Positions 36,450 through 45,854 of a DNA stretch of 64,000 nt are shown here, in pieces. The first letter of the stretch is position 1; each line of letters starts with the position of its first letter. The notes under the pieces were generated by a model. The model worked only from the letters and a program-made list of their open reading frames with translations, was not told the origin of the DNA and searched no databases. Made by a program: the position numbers and the translations under genes. The DNA comes from DATAGF01 sp963834875 (lineage in GTDB: Bacteria; Actinomycetota; Thermoleophilia; Miltoncostaeales; Miltoncostaeaceae), in assembly GCA_963834875.1 (NCBI GenBank), contig CAWIDG010000022.1, positions 6,149 to 70,148 on the forward strand, written 5' to 3'.

Positions 36450-37738
36450 CCGGCCTCCGCCGCGGCCACGGCGGCCTCGCAGATGCGCGCGACGTCGTCG
36501 TCGCCGGCCACGTAGGGCGGCATCGTGTAGACGAGGTCCCGGAACGGCCGCAGCCAGACGCCGCGCTCGACGGCGGCCCGGGTCGCGGCGGGCACGTCAA
36601 CCTCGTGGTCGAGCTGCACCACGCCGATGGCGCCGAGCGCGCGGACGTCCGCGACCCCGGCCAGCCCGGCGGCCGGCGCGAGCCCCTCCCGCAGGCCGGC
36701 CTCGATGCGCGCGACGTCCCCGCGCCAGTCGCCGGCCAGGAGCAGGTCGATGGAGGCGCCGGCGACGGCCGCGGCCAGCGGGTTGCCCATGAAGGTCGGC
36801 CCGTGCGCGAGCACCGGCACCTCTCCGGTCGAGATGGCCTCGGCCACCGCCGAGGTGCACAGCGCCGCCGCCATGGTCATGTAGCCGCCGGTCATCGCCT
36901 TGCCGACGCACATCACGTCGGGCGCGACGCCCGCGTGGTCGGCGGCGAACAGCTCGCCGGTGCGCCCGAAGCCGGTCGCGATCTCGTCGAAGACGAGGAG
37001 GACGTCGTGCCGGTCGGCGATCTCCCGGAGGGCGGCGACGTACCCGGGCGAGTGGAAGCGCATCCCCCCGGCGCCCTGCACGACGGGCTCCACGATGAGG
37101 GCGGCGAGCTCGGCGGCGTGCTCGGCGACGGTCGCCTCGAGCCGGTCGACGTACGCCGGGTCGGGGCGCGCGTCGAAGCCGGCGGGCGGCATCTCCGCGA
37201 AGACCTGCTCGGGGAGGACGCCGGCCCACATGTGGTGCATGCCGCCGTCGGGGTCGCAGACCGACATCGGCTGGAGGGTGTCGCCGTAGTAGCCGCCGCG
37301 CCAGGTGCAGAGGCGGCGCTTCTCAGGGTGCCCCCGGGAGCGCCAGTATTGGAGGCACATCTTCACCGCGACCTCGACCGAGACCGACCCCGAGTCGGCG
37401 AGGAACACGTGGCGCAGCGGCTCGGGGGTGATCTCCACCAGGCGCGCAGCCAGGCTCACCGCCGGCTCGTGCGTGATCCCGCCGAACATCACGTGGCTCA
37501 TTCGCCCGAGCTGGTCGCGCACGGCCGCGTCGAGCGCCGGGTGGGCGTAGCCGTGGATGGCGGACCACCACGACGACATGCCGTCCACGAGCTCCCGCAC
37601 CCCGCCGACCGGCTCGGCGAGGCGCAGCCGCACGCCGGACGCCGACTCGACGACGAGCGGCGGGTCGGCGGCCGGCATCGGCGCGTAGGGGTGCCAGACG
37701 TGCGCCCGATCGAGCGCCAGCACCTCCTGGGGCCCCAC
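36446..37738 (-). CDS. bioA: Adenosylmethionine-8-amino-7-oxononanoate transaminase
   Basis: 430 residues from GTG 37738; earlier in-frame codons lie in bioB. PLP aminotransferase that uses SAM as amino donor. Start VWHPYAPM, then GMSSWWSAIHGYAHP (the BioA SSWW signature), DSGSVSVEVAVKM, DEIATGFGRTG, the PLP lysine in CVGKAMTGGYM, and LAHGPTFMGNPLAAA. The bioB stop is 12 bases upstream. Confidence 0.97.
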   Translation of the reverse strand: MGPQEVLALDRAHVWHPYAPMPAADPPLVVESASGVRLRLAEPVGGVRELVDGMSSWWSAIHGYAHPALDAAVRDQLGRMSHVMFGGITHEPAVSLAARLVEITPEPLRHVFLADSGSVSVEVAVKMCLQYWRSRGHPEKRRLCTWRGGYYGDTLQPMSVCDPDGGMHHMWAGVLPEQVFAEMPPAGFDARPDPAYVDRLEATVAEHAAELAALIVEPVVQGAGGMRFHSPGYVAALREIADRHDVLLVFDEIATGFGRTGELFAADHAGVAPDVMCVGKAMTGGYMTMAAALCTSAVAEAISTGEVPVLAHGPTFMGNPLAAAVAGASIDLLLAGDWRGDVARIEAGLREGLAPAAGLAGVADVRALGAIGVVQLDHEVDVPAATRAAVERGVWLRPFRDLVYTMPPYVAGDDDVARICEAAVAAAEAG

Positions 37739-37749
37739 GGGCCGCCCCG

Positions 37750-38748
37750 TCAGCCGCCCGCGCGCGCGCCGGGGACCACCGGCATCCCCAGGTCGCGGGC
37801 CAGGCGCACGTCCTCGGCCGCGGGGCGGCCGGCGGTGGTGAGGTAGTTGCCGACGATCATGCCGTTCACGCCCCCCACCAGGCCGAGGGCCTGGGCGTCG
37901 CGCAGCACCAGCTCGCGGCCGCCCGCATAGCGGATGATCCGATCGGGGAACACCAGCCGGAAGATCGCGATCGCGCGCAGCGCGTCGTGCGCCTCGAGCG
38001 GCCGCCGGCCGGCCAGCGGTGTCCCGGGGCGCGGGTTGAGGAAGTTGAGCGGGATCTCGTCGGGCCCCAGCTCGCGCAGCTCGTAGGCGAGCTCGAGCCG
38101 CTGCTCCCAGGTCTCCCCCATCCCGAGGATGCCGCCGCTGCAGAGCTTCATGCCGAGCTCGGTGACGAGCCGGCACGTCTCGACGCGCTCCTCCCAGGTG
38201 TGCGTGGTGACGATCTCGGGGAAGAAGCTCCGGCTGGTCTCCAGGTTGTGGTTGTAGTGGTGCACCCCGGCGTCGCGCAGGGCCTCGGCCTGGGGGCGCG
38301 TGAGGATGCCGAGCGAGCAGTTGACGTCGAGGCCGGTCTCTGCGTGGATGGCGTCGATCGCGCGCAGCACCTGGTCCATCAGGCGCCGGTCCGGCCCGCG
38401 CACCGCGACGACGATGCAGAAGGCGCTGGCCCCGGAGGCCTCGGTGGCCCGCGCGGCCGAGACCACCTGGTCGAGGGGCAGGAAGGCGTGGCGCTGGGCC
38501 GGGGCGTCGTAGTGCATCGACTGCGAGCAGAAGGCGCAGTCCTCGGGACACCCTCCGGTCTGCGCGCTGATCAGGGACTCGAGCTCGACGCCCTCGCCCC
38601 ACCAGCGCCGCCGCACCTCGTGGGCGAGGCCCAGGAGGCGCGGCAGCTCCGACGCGGGCAGGTCCACGAGCCGGCGCGCCTCCTCGATCTCGATGGAGCG
38701 CTTCTCCTCGACCAGGCTGCGCTCGAGGCCGTCCAGGATCGTCGTCAC
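37750..38748 (-). CDS. bioB: Biotin synthase
   Basis: 332 residues. Radical-SAM enzyme that inserts sulfur into dethiobiotin. [4Fe-4S] motif GGCPEDCAFCSQS, then HHYNHNLETSRSFFPEIV, CSGGILGMGE, IPLNFLNPRPGTPL and VGNYLTTAGR. It is the first gene of bioB-A-F-D-(di-iron)-birA. GTG at 38748 lies seven bases after a -10 box, so the operon message is leaderless. Confidence 0.98.
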   Translation of the reverse strand: MTTILDGLERSLVEEKRSIEIEEARRLVDLPASELPRLLGLAHEVRRRWWGEGVELESLISAQTGGCPEDCAFCSQSMHYDAPAQRHAFLPLDQVVSAARATEASGASAFCIVVAVRGPDRRLMDQVLRAIDAIHAETGLDVNCSLGILTRPQAEALRDAGVHHYNHNLETSRSFFPEIVTTHTWEERVETCRLVTELGMKLCSGGILGMGETWEQRLELAYELRELGPDEIPLNFLNPRPGTPLAGRRPLEAHDALRAIAIFRLVFPDRIIRYAGGRELVLRDAQALGLVGGVNGMIVGNYLTTAGRPAAEDVRLARDLGMPVVPGARAGG

Positions 38749-38755
38749 GGTCGAG

Positions 38756-38761
38756 ACCCTA
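38756..38761 (-). promoter_or_regulatory. -10 box of the biotin operon
   Basis: TAGGGT on the minus strand seven bases before the bioB GTG, with no ribosome site. Any BirA operator would have to lie close by, but no clear BirA-type inverted repeat is visible. Confidence 0.5.
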
Positions 38762-38790
38762 CAGGCGTGACGGGCGGGGGCCGGCCGGCG

Positions 38791-39453
38791 TCAGCGGCCG
38801 AGCAGGAGCCGGCGCACCTCGTCCTCGCGCCCGGGCTCGAGGATGGCGAGCACCTGGTCGCCCGCGTTCAGGACGGTCCCGTCGTCGACCAGCTCGGCCA
38901 CCCCGTCGCGGACGAGGGAGATCAGGCGGGAGCCGGCCGGCAGGGCGAGCTTGTCCACCGACTTGCCGATGCACGGGCACCTCGGGTCAACCTCGACCTC
39001 GATGATCTCGAGGTTCTCCTGGCGCAGCTCGAGGAGGTGGACGAGCTCGTGCTCGGGGACCTCGTGCTCGATGAGGGCCATGATCCGCTGGGTCGGGCAG
39101 ATCGTGGGCGAGATGCCGAGCAGGTCGAAGTGGACCTGGTTCCGGGGGTCGTTGACGCGCGCGATGACCTTGGCCACGCCGTACTTCTCGCGGGCGAGCT
39201 GGGCGATGATCATGTTGTCCTCGTCGTCGCCGGTGACGGCGACCACGATGTCCGGCGGCCGCGTCATGCCGGCCGACTCGAGCACGTAGAGCTCCGTGCC
39301 GTCGCCGTGGACGACCCGGTGGCCGAACTCGTCCTCGAGGATGTCGGCCCGCGCGGCCTTCGCCTCGACGACCGTCACCTCGTGCTGCTTGGCGACGAGG
39401 GTGCGGGTGAGGTTGGAGCCCATCTTCCCGCCACCGACCACGATCGTGAACAT
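38791..39453 (-). CDS. TrkA-type potassium uptake regulator (N and C domains)
   Basis: 220 residues. RCK/TrkA-N Rossmann domain (FTIVVGGGKMGSNLTRTL, VHGDGTELYVLESAG, VAVTGDDEDNMIIAQLA) and a TrkA-C domain after about residue 140 (ENLEIIEVEVDPRCPCIGKSV, GSRLISLVRDG, GDQVLAILEP). Binds NAD(H) or nucleotides and gates a potassium or other cation channel. ATG overlaps the stop of the companion gene as TGATG. No Trk/Ktr membrane subunit is in the window; the neighbours are APC permeases. Confidence 0.9.
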   Translation of the reverse strand: MFTIVVGGGKMGSNLTRTLVAKQHEVTVVEAKAARADILEDEFGHRVVHGDGTELYVLESAGMTRPPDIVVAVTGDDEDNMIIAQLAREKYGVAKVIARVNDPRNQVHFDLLGISPTICPTQRIMALIEHEVPEHELVHLLELRQENLEIIEVEVDPRCPCIGKSVDKLALPAGSRLISLVRDGVAELVDDGTVLNAGDQVLAILEPGREDEVRRLLLGR

Positions 39454-39866
39454 CAGGTCGCCGCCCCCGCGGCCAGGGCCCAGCGGGTGAGCCCCTCGAT
39501 GGCCATCTTCACCGGCGAGATCACCTCGAAGCCCCGGTCCCCGTAGACCTCGGCCCGCGCCGGGTCCTGGATGCGGGCCGCGACGTGGTCGACGTGGTAT
39601 CGCTGCGTGGCGACCTGGGCGATGATCAGGTTCGTGTTGTCGCCGTCGGTCGCGGCGATGAGCATGTCGGCGTCGTCGATGCCCGCCTCCTCGAGGATGT
39701 CGGCGTCCATCCCGTGACCGATCACCAGCGGGTGGCGCCAGTCGCTGCCGAGGCGCGTCAGCGCCTCCTCCCTCTGCTCGACCACGACCACCTCCCACCC
39801 CTCGCCCGCCAGGCTTCGCGCCAGGGAGGAGCCGACGCGACCACAACCGACGACGATCGCCTTCAT
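39453..39866 (-). CDS. TrkA-N domain protein without TrkA-C
   Basis: 137 residues from ATG 39866; the GTG 6 bases further up is less likely. A single Rossmann domain: KAIVVGCGRVGSSLARSLAGEGW, VIGHGMDADILEEAGIDDADMLIAATDGDNTNLIIAQ. It overlaps the full-length TrkA as TGATG, so the two probably form a hetero-assembly. CATAAT on the minus strand (39873-39878), 6 bases before the ATG, gives a leaderless start. Confidence 0.88.
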   Translation of the reverse strand: MKAIVVGCGRVGSSLARSLAGEGWEVVVVEQREEALTRLGSDWRHPLVIGHGMDADILEEAGIDDADMLIAATDGDNTNLIIAQVATQRYHVDHVAARIQDPARAEVYGDRGFEVISPVKMAIEGLTRWALAAGAAT

Positions 39867-39873
39867 GTCCACA

Positions 39874-41787
39874 TTATGCGCCGCCGGCCTCCTCGAGGAC
39901 GCCCTCGGGATAGGTGACGACCATCACCTCACAGGGCGCCGCGCGCAAGACCTCGTCCACGAGCGGGCTGAAGAAGCGCGACTGGGACCGCCAGCGAGGC
40001 GACGAGCCCATCATGACGAGGTCGGCGCCGATCTCCTGCGCCTCGGCGACGATCGCCTCGCTCCGCGACCGGGCGCGGACGACGACGCCGTCGACCCCGA
40101 CGCCCTGGTCCGCGCCCGTCTCGCGCGCCTCCTCGACGACGTCGAGGCCGTCCTGCTCGGCCCCGCCGAGGTCGGCGCCGAGGGGCTGCGCCATCGGGAC
40201 CTTCAGCACGTTGATCACGCGCACCGAGCCGCCGGACTGCTTGGCGAGCCTCAGCGCCGTCGCGAGCACCTCGCGCCCGATGTCGCCGGGCTTGACCGGG
40301 ACGAGGATCCGCCGGAAGCCCGGCTCGGCGGAGGGGACGAGGTCGGGCTCGGGCGGCGTCGCCCGGCCCAGCAGCGTCTCCCCGCCGGCACGCCGGGACA
40401 GCAGGTAGACCGCGATGCCGACGGCCAGCCAGACGGGCCCCGCGATCCTCGCCCCCTCGCTCGTCGCCACCGCCGCGACCCACAGCGCGAGCGTCAGAAC
40501 CGCTCCGACGACGGCCGGGAGCGGGATCTCCTTCCCCCGCACGCTGACGGCCAGGGGCACGCGGAAGGGGCGCTGGAGGCCCGGCTCGCGCGCCCGCAGG
40601 CGCACCACCGCGGCCTGGGCGGCGGTCAGCGCGATGAGCACGCCGAAGCTGTAGAGGCCGGCGAGGAAGCGCTCGCCGTCGCCCGCGGTCACCGCGAGCA
40701 CGATGAGGCCCGACGCGACGGCCGCCACCGCGACGGCGCCGGCCAGCGGCGGCCGGGCCCCCCGCGCCGGCCGGGCGAAGGCGTGGGGCAGCATGTCGTA
40801 GCGGGCCATCGACTGGGCGAGCCGCTCCGCGCCCACCATGGCCGTGATGACGGCCGCGAGGAGGATCAGGGCCCCGGTGACGCCGGCGACGACCTCGAGC
40901 GCCTCGCGGGCGCCGATCTCGTCGCCGACGGCCGAGGCGATCCCCACCAGCGGCGCCTTGAGCCACTCCGTCCCCAGGGCGCTCGCGACGCCGTCGGGGG
41001 CGCTGGAGTCCGGCTCGGCCGGGAACGCCGAGACCCCGACCACCGCCACCGCCACGTTGATCGCCACGGCGACGCCGATGCCGACGAAGAGGCTCCGGGG
41101 CAGCGTGCGCCCCGGCTCGCGCACCTCCGCCGCGTAGCTGGAGACGCTCTCGATGCCGGTGTAGGCCAGCGTCGCCAGGGCCAGCGCGAGGGCGATCGAC
41201 GACCACGAGGGGGCCGTGCCGAGATCGGTCCCGAGGGACAGCGCGTCGGCCGAGACGACCGTGGCGAACCCGATGGCGGCGATGGCGACCTGCACGACCA
41301 GGGCGGCGGCGACCATCGCCACCGCGACCTTGTAGAGCCTCACCTTCCGCAGCCGCCGGACGCCGGCGATCGCCAGGATCACCGCGATCCCGATCAGCGC
41401 GTCCCAGGGCCGGTCCCGCGCCGCCTCCCACCCGAGCGCCGAGCCCAGGTAGTGGGGGACGAACAGCGCCGCCAGGGCGATCACGACGAAGTAGTCGAGG
41501 AACAGCAGCCACCCCGTGACGAATCCGGCGGGGTCGCTGAACGCGCGCCGCACGAAGGTCGCGGCGCCGCCGGGCTCCGGCATGGCCGCCGCGCCCTCGG
41601 CGTAGGAGAGGCTCACGACCAGCACGAGGAGCCCGACGGCCAGGAGCACCCAGGGCGTCAGGCCGACCGCGTAGAGCGCCACGATGCCGAGGGCGAACGC
41701 CAGCGCCGAGCCGACCTCGCCGTAGGCGATCAGCGCGAGCGAGCGCGCGCGGAGGCCCGGCCCGGGCGGGGTCAGCTTCTGCGCCAC
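39874..41787 (-). CDS. APC-family amino acid permease with C-terminal USP domain
   Basis: 637 residues from GTG 41787. About 12 membrane helices (residues about 15-450) with APC landmarks ALIAYGEVGSALAFALG and FLDYFVVIALAALFVP. A cytoplasmic universal-stress-protein domain follows (about 490-637): FRRILVPVKPGDIGREVLATALRLA, VMMGSSPRWRSQSRFFSPLVDEVL. USP domains bind ATP or other ligands and here probably regulate the permease. It overlaps the small membrane protein upstream by 16 bases. Substrate unknown (amino acid, polyamine or cation). Confidence 0.9.
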   Translation of the reverse strand: MAQKLTPPGPGLRARSLALIAYGEVGSALAFALGIVALYAVGLTPWVLLAVGLLVLVVSLSYAEGAAAMPEPGGAATFVRRAFSDPAGFVTGWLLFLDYFVVIALAALFVPHYLGSALGWEAARDRPWDALIGIAVILAIAGVRRLRKVRLYKVAVAMVAAALVVQVAIAAIGFATVVSADALSLGTDLGTAPSWSSIALALALATLAYTGIESVSSYAAEVREPGRTLPRSLFVGIGVAVAINVAVAVVGVSAFPAEPDSSAPDGVASALGTEWLKAPLVGIASAVGDEIGAREALEVVAGVTGALILLAAVITAMVGAERLAQSMARYDMLPHAFARPARGARPPLAGAVAVAAVASGLIVLAVTAGDGERFLAGLYSFGVLIALTAAQAAVVRLRAREPGLQRPFRVPLAVSVRGKEIPLPAVVGAVLTLALWVAAVATSEGARIAGPVWLAVGIAVYLLSRRAGGETLLGRATPPEPDLVPSAEPGFRRILVPVKPGDIGREVLATALRLAKQSGGSVRVINVLKVPMAQPLGADLGGAEQDGLDVVEEARETGADQGVGVDGVVVRARSRSEAIVAEAQEIGADLVMMGSSPRWRSQSRFFSPLVDEVLRAAPCEVMVVTYPEGVLEEAGGA

Positions 41788-41951
41788 GGCCGCAGCAGGT
41801 AGAGGCGCAGCGCGCCACCGATCACGAGCAGCCCCCCGATCAGGAGCCCCAACCCGCCGCCCACGCCCAGCGAGACCGTCCGGGCGATCAGCGCGACCCC
41901 CAGCAGGACGACGACCGCCGCGAGGACCACCGGCACCGCGCCGCGGCTCAC
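41772..41951 (-). CDS. Small two-helix membrane protein between two permeases (59 aa)
   Basis: GTG at 41951 overlaps the stop of the upstream permease as GTGA, and the end overlaps the downstream permease start by 16 bases, so it is locked into the operon by coupling. The sequence is two hydrophobic helices, AVPVVLAAVVVLLGVALIA and LGLLIGGLLVIGGALRLYLL, joined by RTVSLGVGGG, ending PWRRS. It may be an accessory subunit of one of the permeases. No family recognised. Confidence 0.7.
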   Translation of the reverse strand: MSRGAVPVVLAAVVVLLGVALIARTVSLGVGGGLGLLIGGLLVIGGALRLYLLRPWRRS

Positions 41952-43850
41952 GCCGCCGCCTCCTCGCGGGTCGTGGCGACGATCACGCGGCACGGGCTGT
42001 GCTTGAGCACGTGCCGCACGGTCTTTCCGAACACGGGCGTGCGCCGGCCGATGCCGCGCCGCGGCGCCCCGATCACGACCAGATCGGCGGTGCGCGCCAC
42101 CGCGTCGGCCACGATCGCCGGGCCCGCGCTGCGGGCGCGCTCGAGGCGCGTGACCGCACGGACCCCGTAGCTCTCGACCAGCGCGCGGGCGTCGTCGAGG
42201 AGGTCGTTCGCCTCGCGCTCGGCCGACGGCAGGTCCACCGTCAGCGGGAGCTCCATCGGGATCTCGACCACGTGCACGATCGCGACCCGCGACCGGCGCT
42301 CGGCCGCCAGACGCGACGCGACGACGAGGGCCTCCTCCGACTCGGCCGAGCGCACCACGGGCACGACGATCGTGCGGTACTCCACCCGCAGCTCGTCGGT
42401 CAGCACGACCGCCGGGGCGCGGACGGTCTCGGCCACCGGCAGGTGCAGCACGCTGCGGCGGTAGACGAGGTAGACGACGAACCCGAGCGCCAGCCAGCCG
42501 AGGCCCGCCCACCGCGTGGCCGGCTCCTGGATGACCACCACCAGCCACGCCAGGCCCGTCGCGAGCCCGCCGAGGATCGCGAACAGCGGCCAGTCGACGC
42601 CGCGGAGGCGCACGTTGGGGCGCGCGCGGTAGACCAGCTCCTCGTCGCGCCGGCGCACGCGCAGCGCGACGAGCGACACGTGCGCGACGGTGAACGAGAG
42701 CATCGCCCCGAACGCGTACATCGTGCCGAGGAACTCCGTCTGCCCCGGCAGGATGGCCACGATCGGGGCCAGGCCCGCGAACAGCGCCAGCGCGAGCCAC
42801 GGCGTCTTGAAGCGGCGGTGCAGGCGGCGGAAGGGCTCGGGGAGCTGCCGGTAGCTGGCCATCGCGTAGGTGATGCGCGACGCGCCGATGACGCCGGCGT
42901 TGGCGGCGATGAAGAGGATGGTCGCGGCCAGGACGCCGACGTAGATCTCGAGGACGGTGAGGAAGCCCGCCCTCCACCCCGAGGTTGTCAACGATCCCCA
43001 GGACCGGGTCGTTGGCGAAGCCGCCCTCCTCGGGGGGCTCGCCCAGGGGGGTGCTGAACCCGTCGGGGCCCTCCGAGACCGGAAGGGCCGAGAGGGCGAT
43101 CGCCGGCAGGGTGAAGTAGATGGCGTAGACGGCGACCGCGACCAGGCGGATGGAGCGCGGGATGTCGCGGGAGGGGTCGCGCGCCTCCTCCGACAGGTTG
43201 GAGATGGTCTCGATGCCGGTGTAGGCGATCATCGCCACCGGGATCGCGAGGAAGAAGCTCTCCCAGGTCGGCGCGACGCCGAAGTCAACGTTGTCGACCA
43301 GGATCTCCGGGGAGAAGACCAGGACGAAGCCGAGCACGACCAGCAGCGCCTGGGTGGCGAAGTCGATGACGGCCAGCACGATGTTCAGGCGCGCCGCCTC
43401 CTTCACCCCGACGACGTTCACGCCGACGAGCAGGGCGATCACGGCCGCCCCGACGATCACGTCCCACGGGTTCTCCTTCAGCGGCTCCCAGAAGATCGAG
43501 AGGTAGTGCGGGACGAAGAACGCCGAGATGGCGATCGTGATGATGTAGTTGAGCATCTGGGCCCAGGCGGCCCCGAAGCTGACGACCTCGTTGAAGGCGT
43601 GGCGGGCGAAGCTCGACGAGCCCCCGGCCTCCGGGAACCGCACCGTCCCCTCGGCGTAGGTGGCCGCCGTCGCCGCGAAGATCAGGCCGGCGACGATGAA
43701 GACGAGCGGCGTGAGCCCGAGGGCCAGGGCCGCCGTGACGCCGAGCGCGTAGTAGATCGACGAGCCGACGTTGCCGTAGGCGGTCGCGAACAGCGCGGGC
43801 GCTCCGAGGACGCGCTGGAGCCCCTGCTGCTGGCGGCGTCGCCCCGTCAC
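41948..43850 (-). CDS. APC-family permease with C-terminal USP domain, one frameshift
   Basis: About 633 residues after repair. Paralogue of the permease at 39874-41787. APC core: ATAYGNVGSSIYYALGV, FPEAGGSSSFARHAF, AYTGIETISNLSEEARDP. The frame breaks at about 42967 (extra base in a C-run) between IVDNLGVE and AGFLTVLEIYVGVLAA, then continues through the remaining helices. USP domain at the end: YRTIVVPVVRSAESEEALVVASRLA, VVIGAPRRGIGRRTPVFGKTV. ATP-type USP motif G-2x-G-9x-G(S/T) is recognisable. The gene precedes the 59-aa membrane protein. Confidence 0.88.
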
Positions 43851-43930
43851 CGGGCAACTCTACGATCCGGCCCCGCCGTCGCGGGCGGCCGCCGGCCGGG
43901 CGAGGGCTCAGGGCCTCGTCCACCAACGAC

Positions 43931-43964
43931 GAAGGCCGCCGTTGTACCCCCATCGGCGGCCTTC
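43931..43964. terminator. Perfect 11-bp hairpin
   Basis: GAAGGCCGCCG pairs exactly with CGGCGGCCTTC around a 12-base loop, between the amine-oxidase-like gene and the downstream permease. No T-run. Probably a terminator of the upstream gene; a regulatory leader of the permease is also possible. The 44 kb intergenic stretch is less GC-rich than its surroundings. Confidence 0.45.
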
Positions 43965-44115
43965 GGTGCTCACAGTCCACGAGTGGCTGGGCAGTTGAGG
44001 CGGCACCGTTGCCCGCGGCGTCACCCGCCTCGTGACAAATGATGCACAGTCGGGCGCCATTTCGCCAGCCCTCCGGCGCGCCTTTGTCCAAACCATTACC
44101 GAACGGCGCCTCGGC

Positions 44116-45726
44116 CTACCACCCGTGCGGCCGCAGCTCCGGTCCCACGATATGGCCGTGGGCGGGGCCATCGTCGTGGTGCGGGTCCTCGTTCACGTCG
44201 TGCTTGAAGTGGCCGACGTACCAGACGACCACGTCCCGGTCCGTGATGTCGTCCCCGTTGACGAAGGTGTCGATCCGCGCCGGCGCCAGGACCGGCGAGG
44301 AGGTGAACTCCTGCCCGTCGTCGATCTGCCCCTTTCGCAGCCGCAGCGCCCAGAAGTCCCCCACCCCGAAGGCATCCGCCTGGCCGTCGTGATGACCCGG
44401 GACGATCTCGTACCCGGCGCCGGTCTGCGTGTTGACCACCCGCCACTTGCGCGACATGTGGGTGGCCCGCGGCCGGCGCGCCTCGAACCGCATCGTGCGC
44501 CACGAGCCCGGCGACGGCCCCGGGTGGTCGTTCCACTCCTGCACCGAGTTCCGGGACTCGGCGCCGATGTCGAAGTTCAGCCGCCAGTAGGCGTGGTGGT
44601 GGTGGATGTCGCAGATGCAGGAGTCGTCGATCCCGGCGAAGCCGAACCGCGGCCGGATCGTCCCGTCGCGGTGCAGGCGCCACTGGCTGATGTAGCGGTA
44701 CCAGCCCGCCTCCATCTCGCTCACCAGGACGACCTCGTCGCCCTGCACATAGACGGCGACGCCCGCGAAGTTGCCGGCGTCCACCCCCGAGTCCATCAGC
44801 GTGGTCGCCGGTGCGGAGCACAGGCGGAAGCCGGGCGCGACCGTCGTGCCCTGCGCCTTGAAGCGCCCCTCCTCCCACTGCCAGTCGCGGAACGGCCCGC
44901 AGGGGCCGGTCTTGTACTCGACGTTGAGGATCGGCACGTGCGCCCGCCGCAGCACCCGTTTGCCGCGGTAGTCAACGGCCCGCAGGTTGAACGCCCGATC
45001 CGACGACGCCGCTCGATGCCGAGGGGCGGATGGCGATGAGCCTCCACAGGGTCGTGGCGCCCTGCTTCACGGTGATCCGCGCCGCCCCGGGGGTGCCCCT
45101 GGGGACCGTCGGCTGGCCGGCGTCCGGCGGCCCGCAGGTCGTCGGGCCGGCCGCGGCGCCGTCCGGCGCGCCGCGGTCGAAGCGCGCGACCGCGCCGCGG
45201 CCGAGCGACACCCCGACGATCTCGTGGCGCGCCGAGCGGTCCTTCGCGCGCAGGCCGACGGCGATCACGCGCTCGGCCTCGCCGTCCGGGCGCTCGCCGG
45301 GGATGAGCGGCGGCATCGGCCGATACGGCTCGAGCCGGCCCGCGGCCAGCGCGTCTCCCAGCTCCGGGTCGTCCCGTTGAGCACCTCGACCGCGGCGGCG
45401 AACTCCTCGCCGGAGGGCGGCGGCTGCGCGGCGATGATCGAGACGGTGGCGCTCGCGGGATCCCTGAGCGGTGCCTCGACCCGGAGGGCGCGCTCTTCGT
45501 CGTAGTCGTAGATCGTCGTCCGTACGGCGCGCGGCGCAGCCGCAGCGCGGCGGCCGTCCAGGTCGGCCCCGATCAGCTCGGTGGAGAGCAGCCGGTGCCG
45601 CGCGCGCCCGATCGCCCGGCGGACGGCCCGGGTCCGCATCGCCGCCCGCGCGGCCCGGTCGACGCCGGACGCCGCCGGACCCCACGGCTCGATCGTGACC
45701 GAGAGATCGCTCGTCCCGTTGCTCAC
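44116..45726 (-). CDS. Copper amine oxidase-like protein with altered cofactor motif, two frameshifts
   Basis: About 536 residues from GTG 45726 (AGGGGG upstream). The two breaks (near 45374 and 44995) cancel. The C-terminal half matches the catalytic domain of copper amine oxidases: AGWYRYISQWRLHRDGTI sits where TPQ enzymes have VGNYDxxFDWxFHxNGTI. DIHHHHAYWRLNFDI is at the HxH copper site, and DVVVWYVGHFKHDVNEDP at the third ligand. The tyrosine that becomes TPQ is present, but its flanks are W and R instead of N and D/E. No signal peptide is seen. It may be inactive, or use the fold for another reaction. Confidence 0.75.
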
Positions 45727-45818
45727 GGCGCCCCCTTCCGCGGTGGACCCCAAGCCTCCGCCCGCCGCCGGTCACGCGTCAACGGCTTCGCGGCGGCGGT
45801 CGTCCGCGCGGCGGGCGA

Positions 45819-45848
45819 GGCCCGCCTCCCGCAGACGGGAGGCGGGCC
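45819..45848 (-). terminator. 13-bp hairpin after the CHRD gene
   Basis: GGCCCGCCTCCCG and CGGGAGGCGGGCC pair perfectly around CAGA, 7 bases past the CHRD stop on the minus strand. Strong intrinsic-type stem without a T-run. Confidence 0.7.
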
Positions 45849-45854
45849 CTCCGC

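Noticed and set aside
43285..44091. Minus-strand ORF with a CxxCH (CIICHEAG) that could suggest a haem protein
   Set aside because: The rest of the ORF is a shadow of the APC permease in another frame, no signal peptide is present, and the start has no ribosome site.
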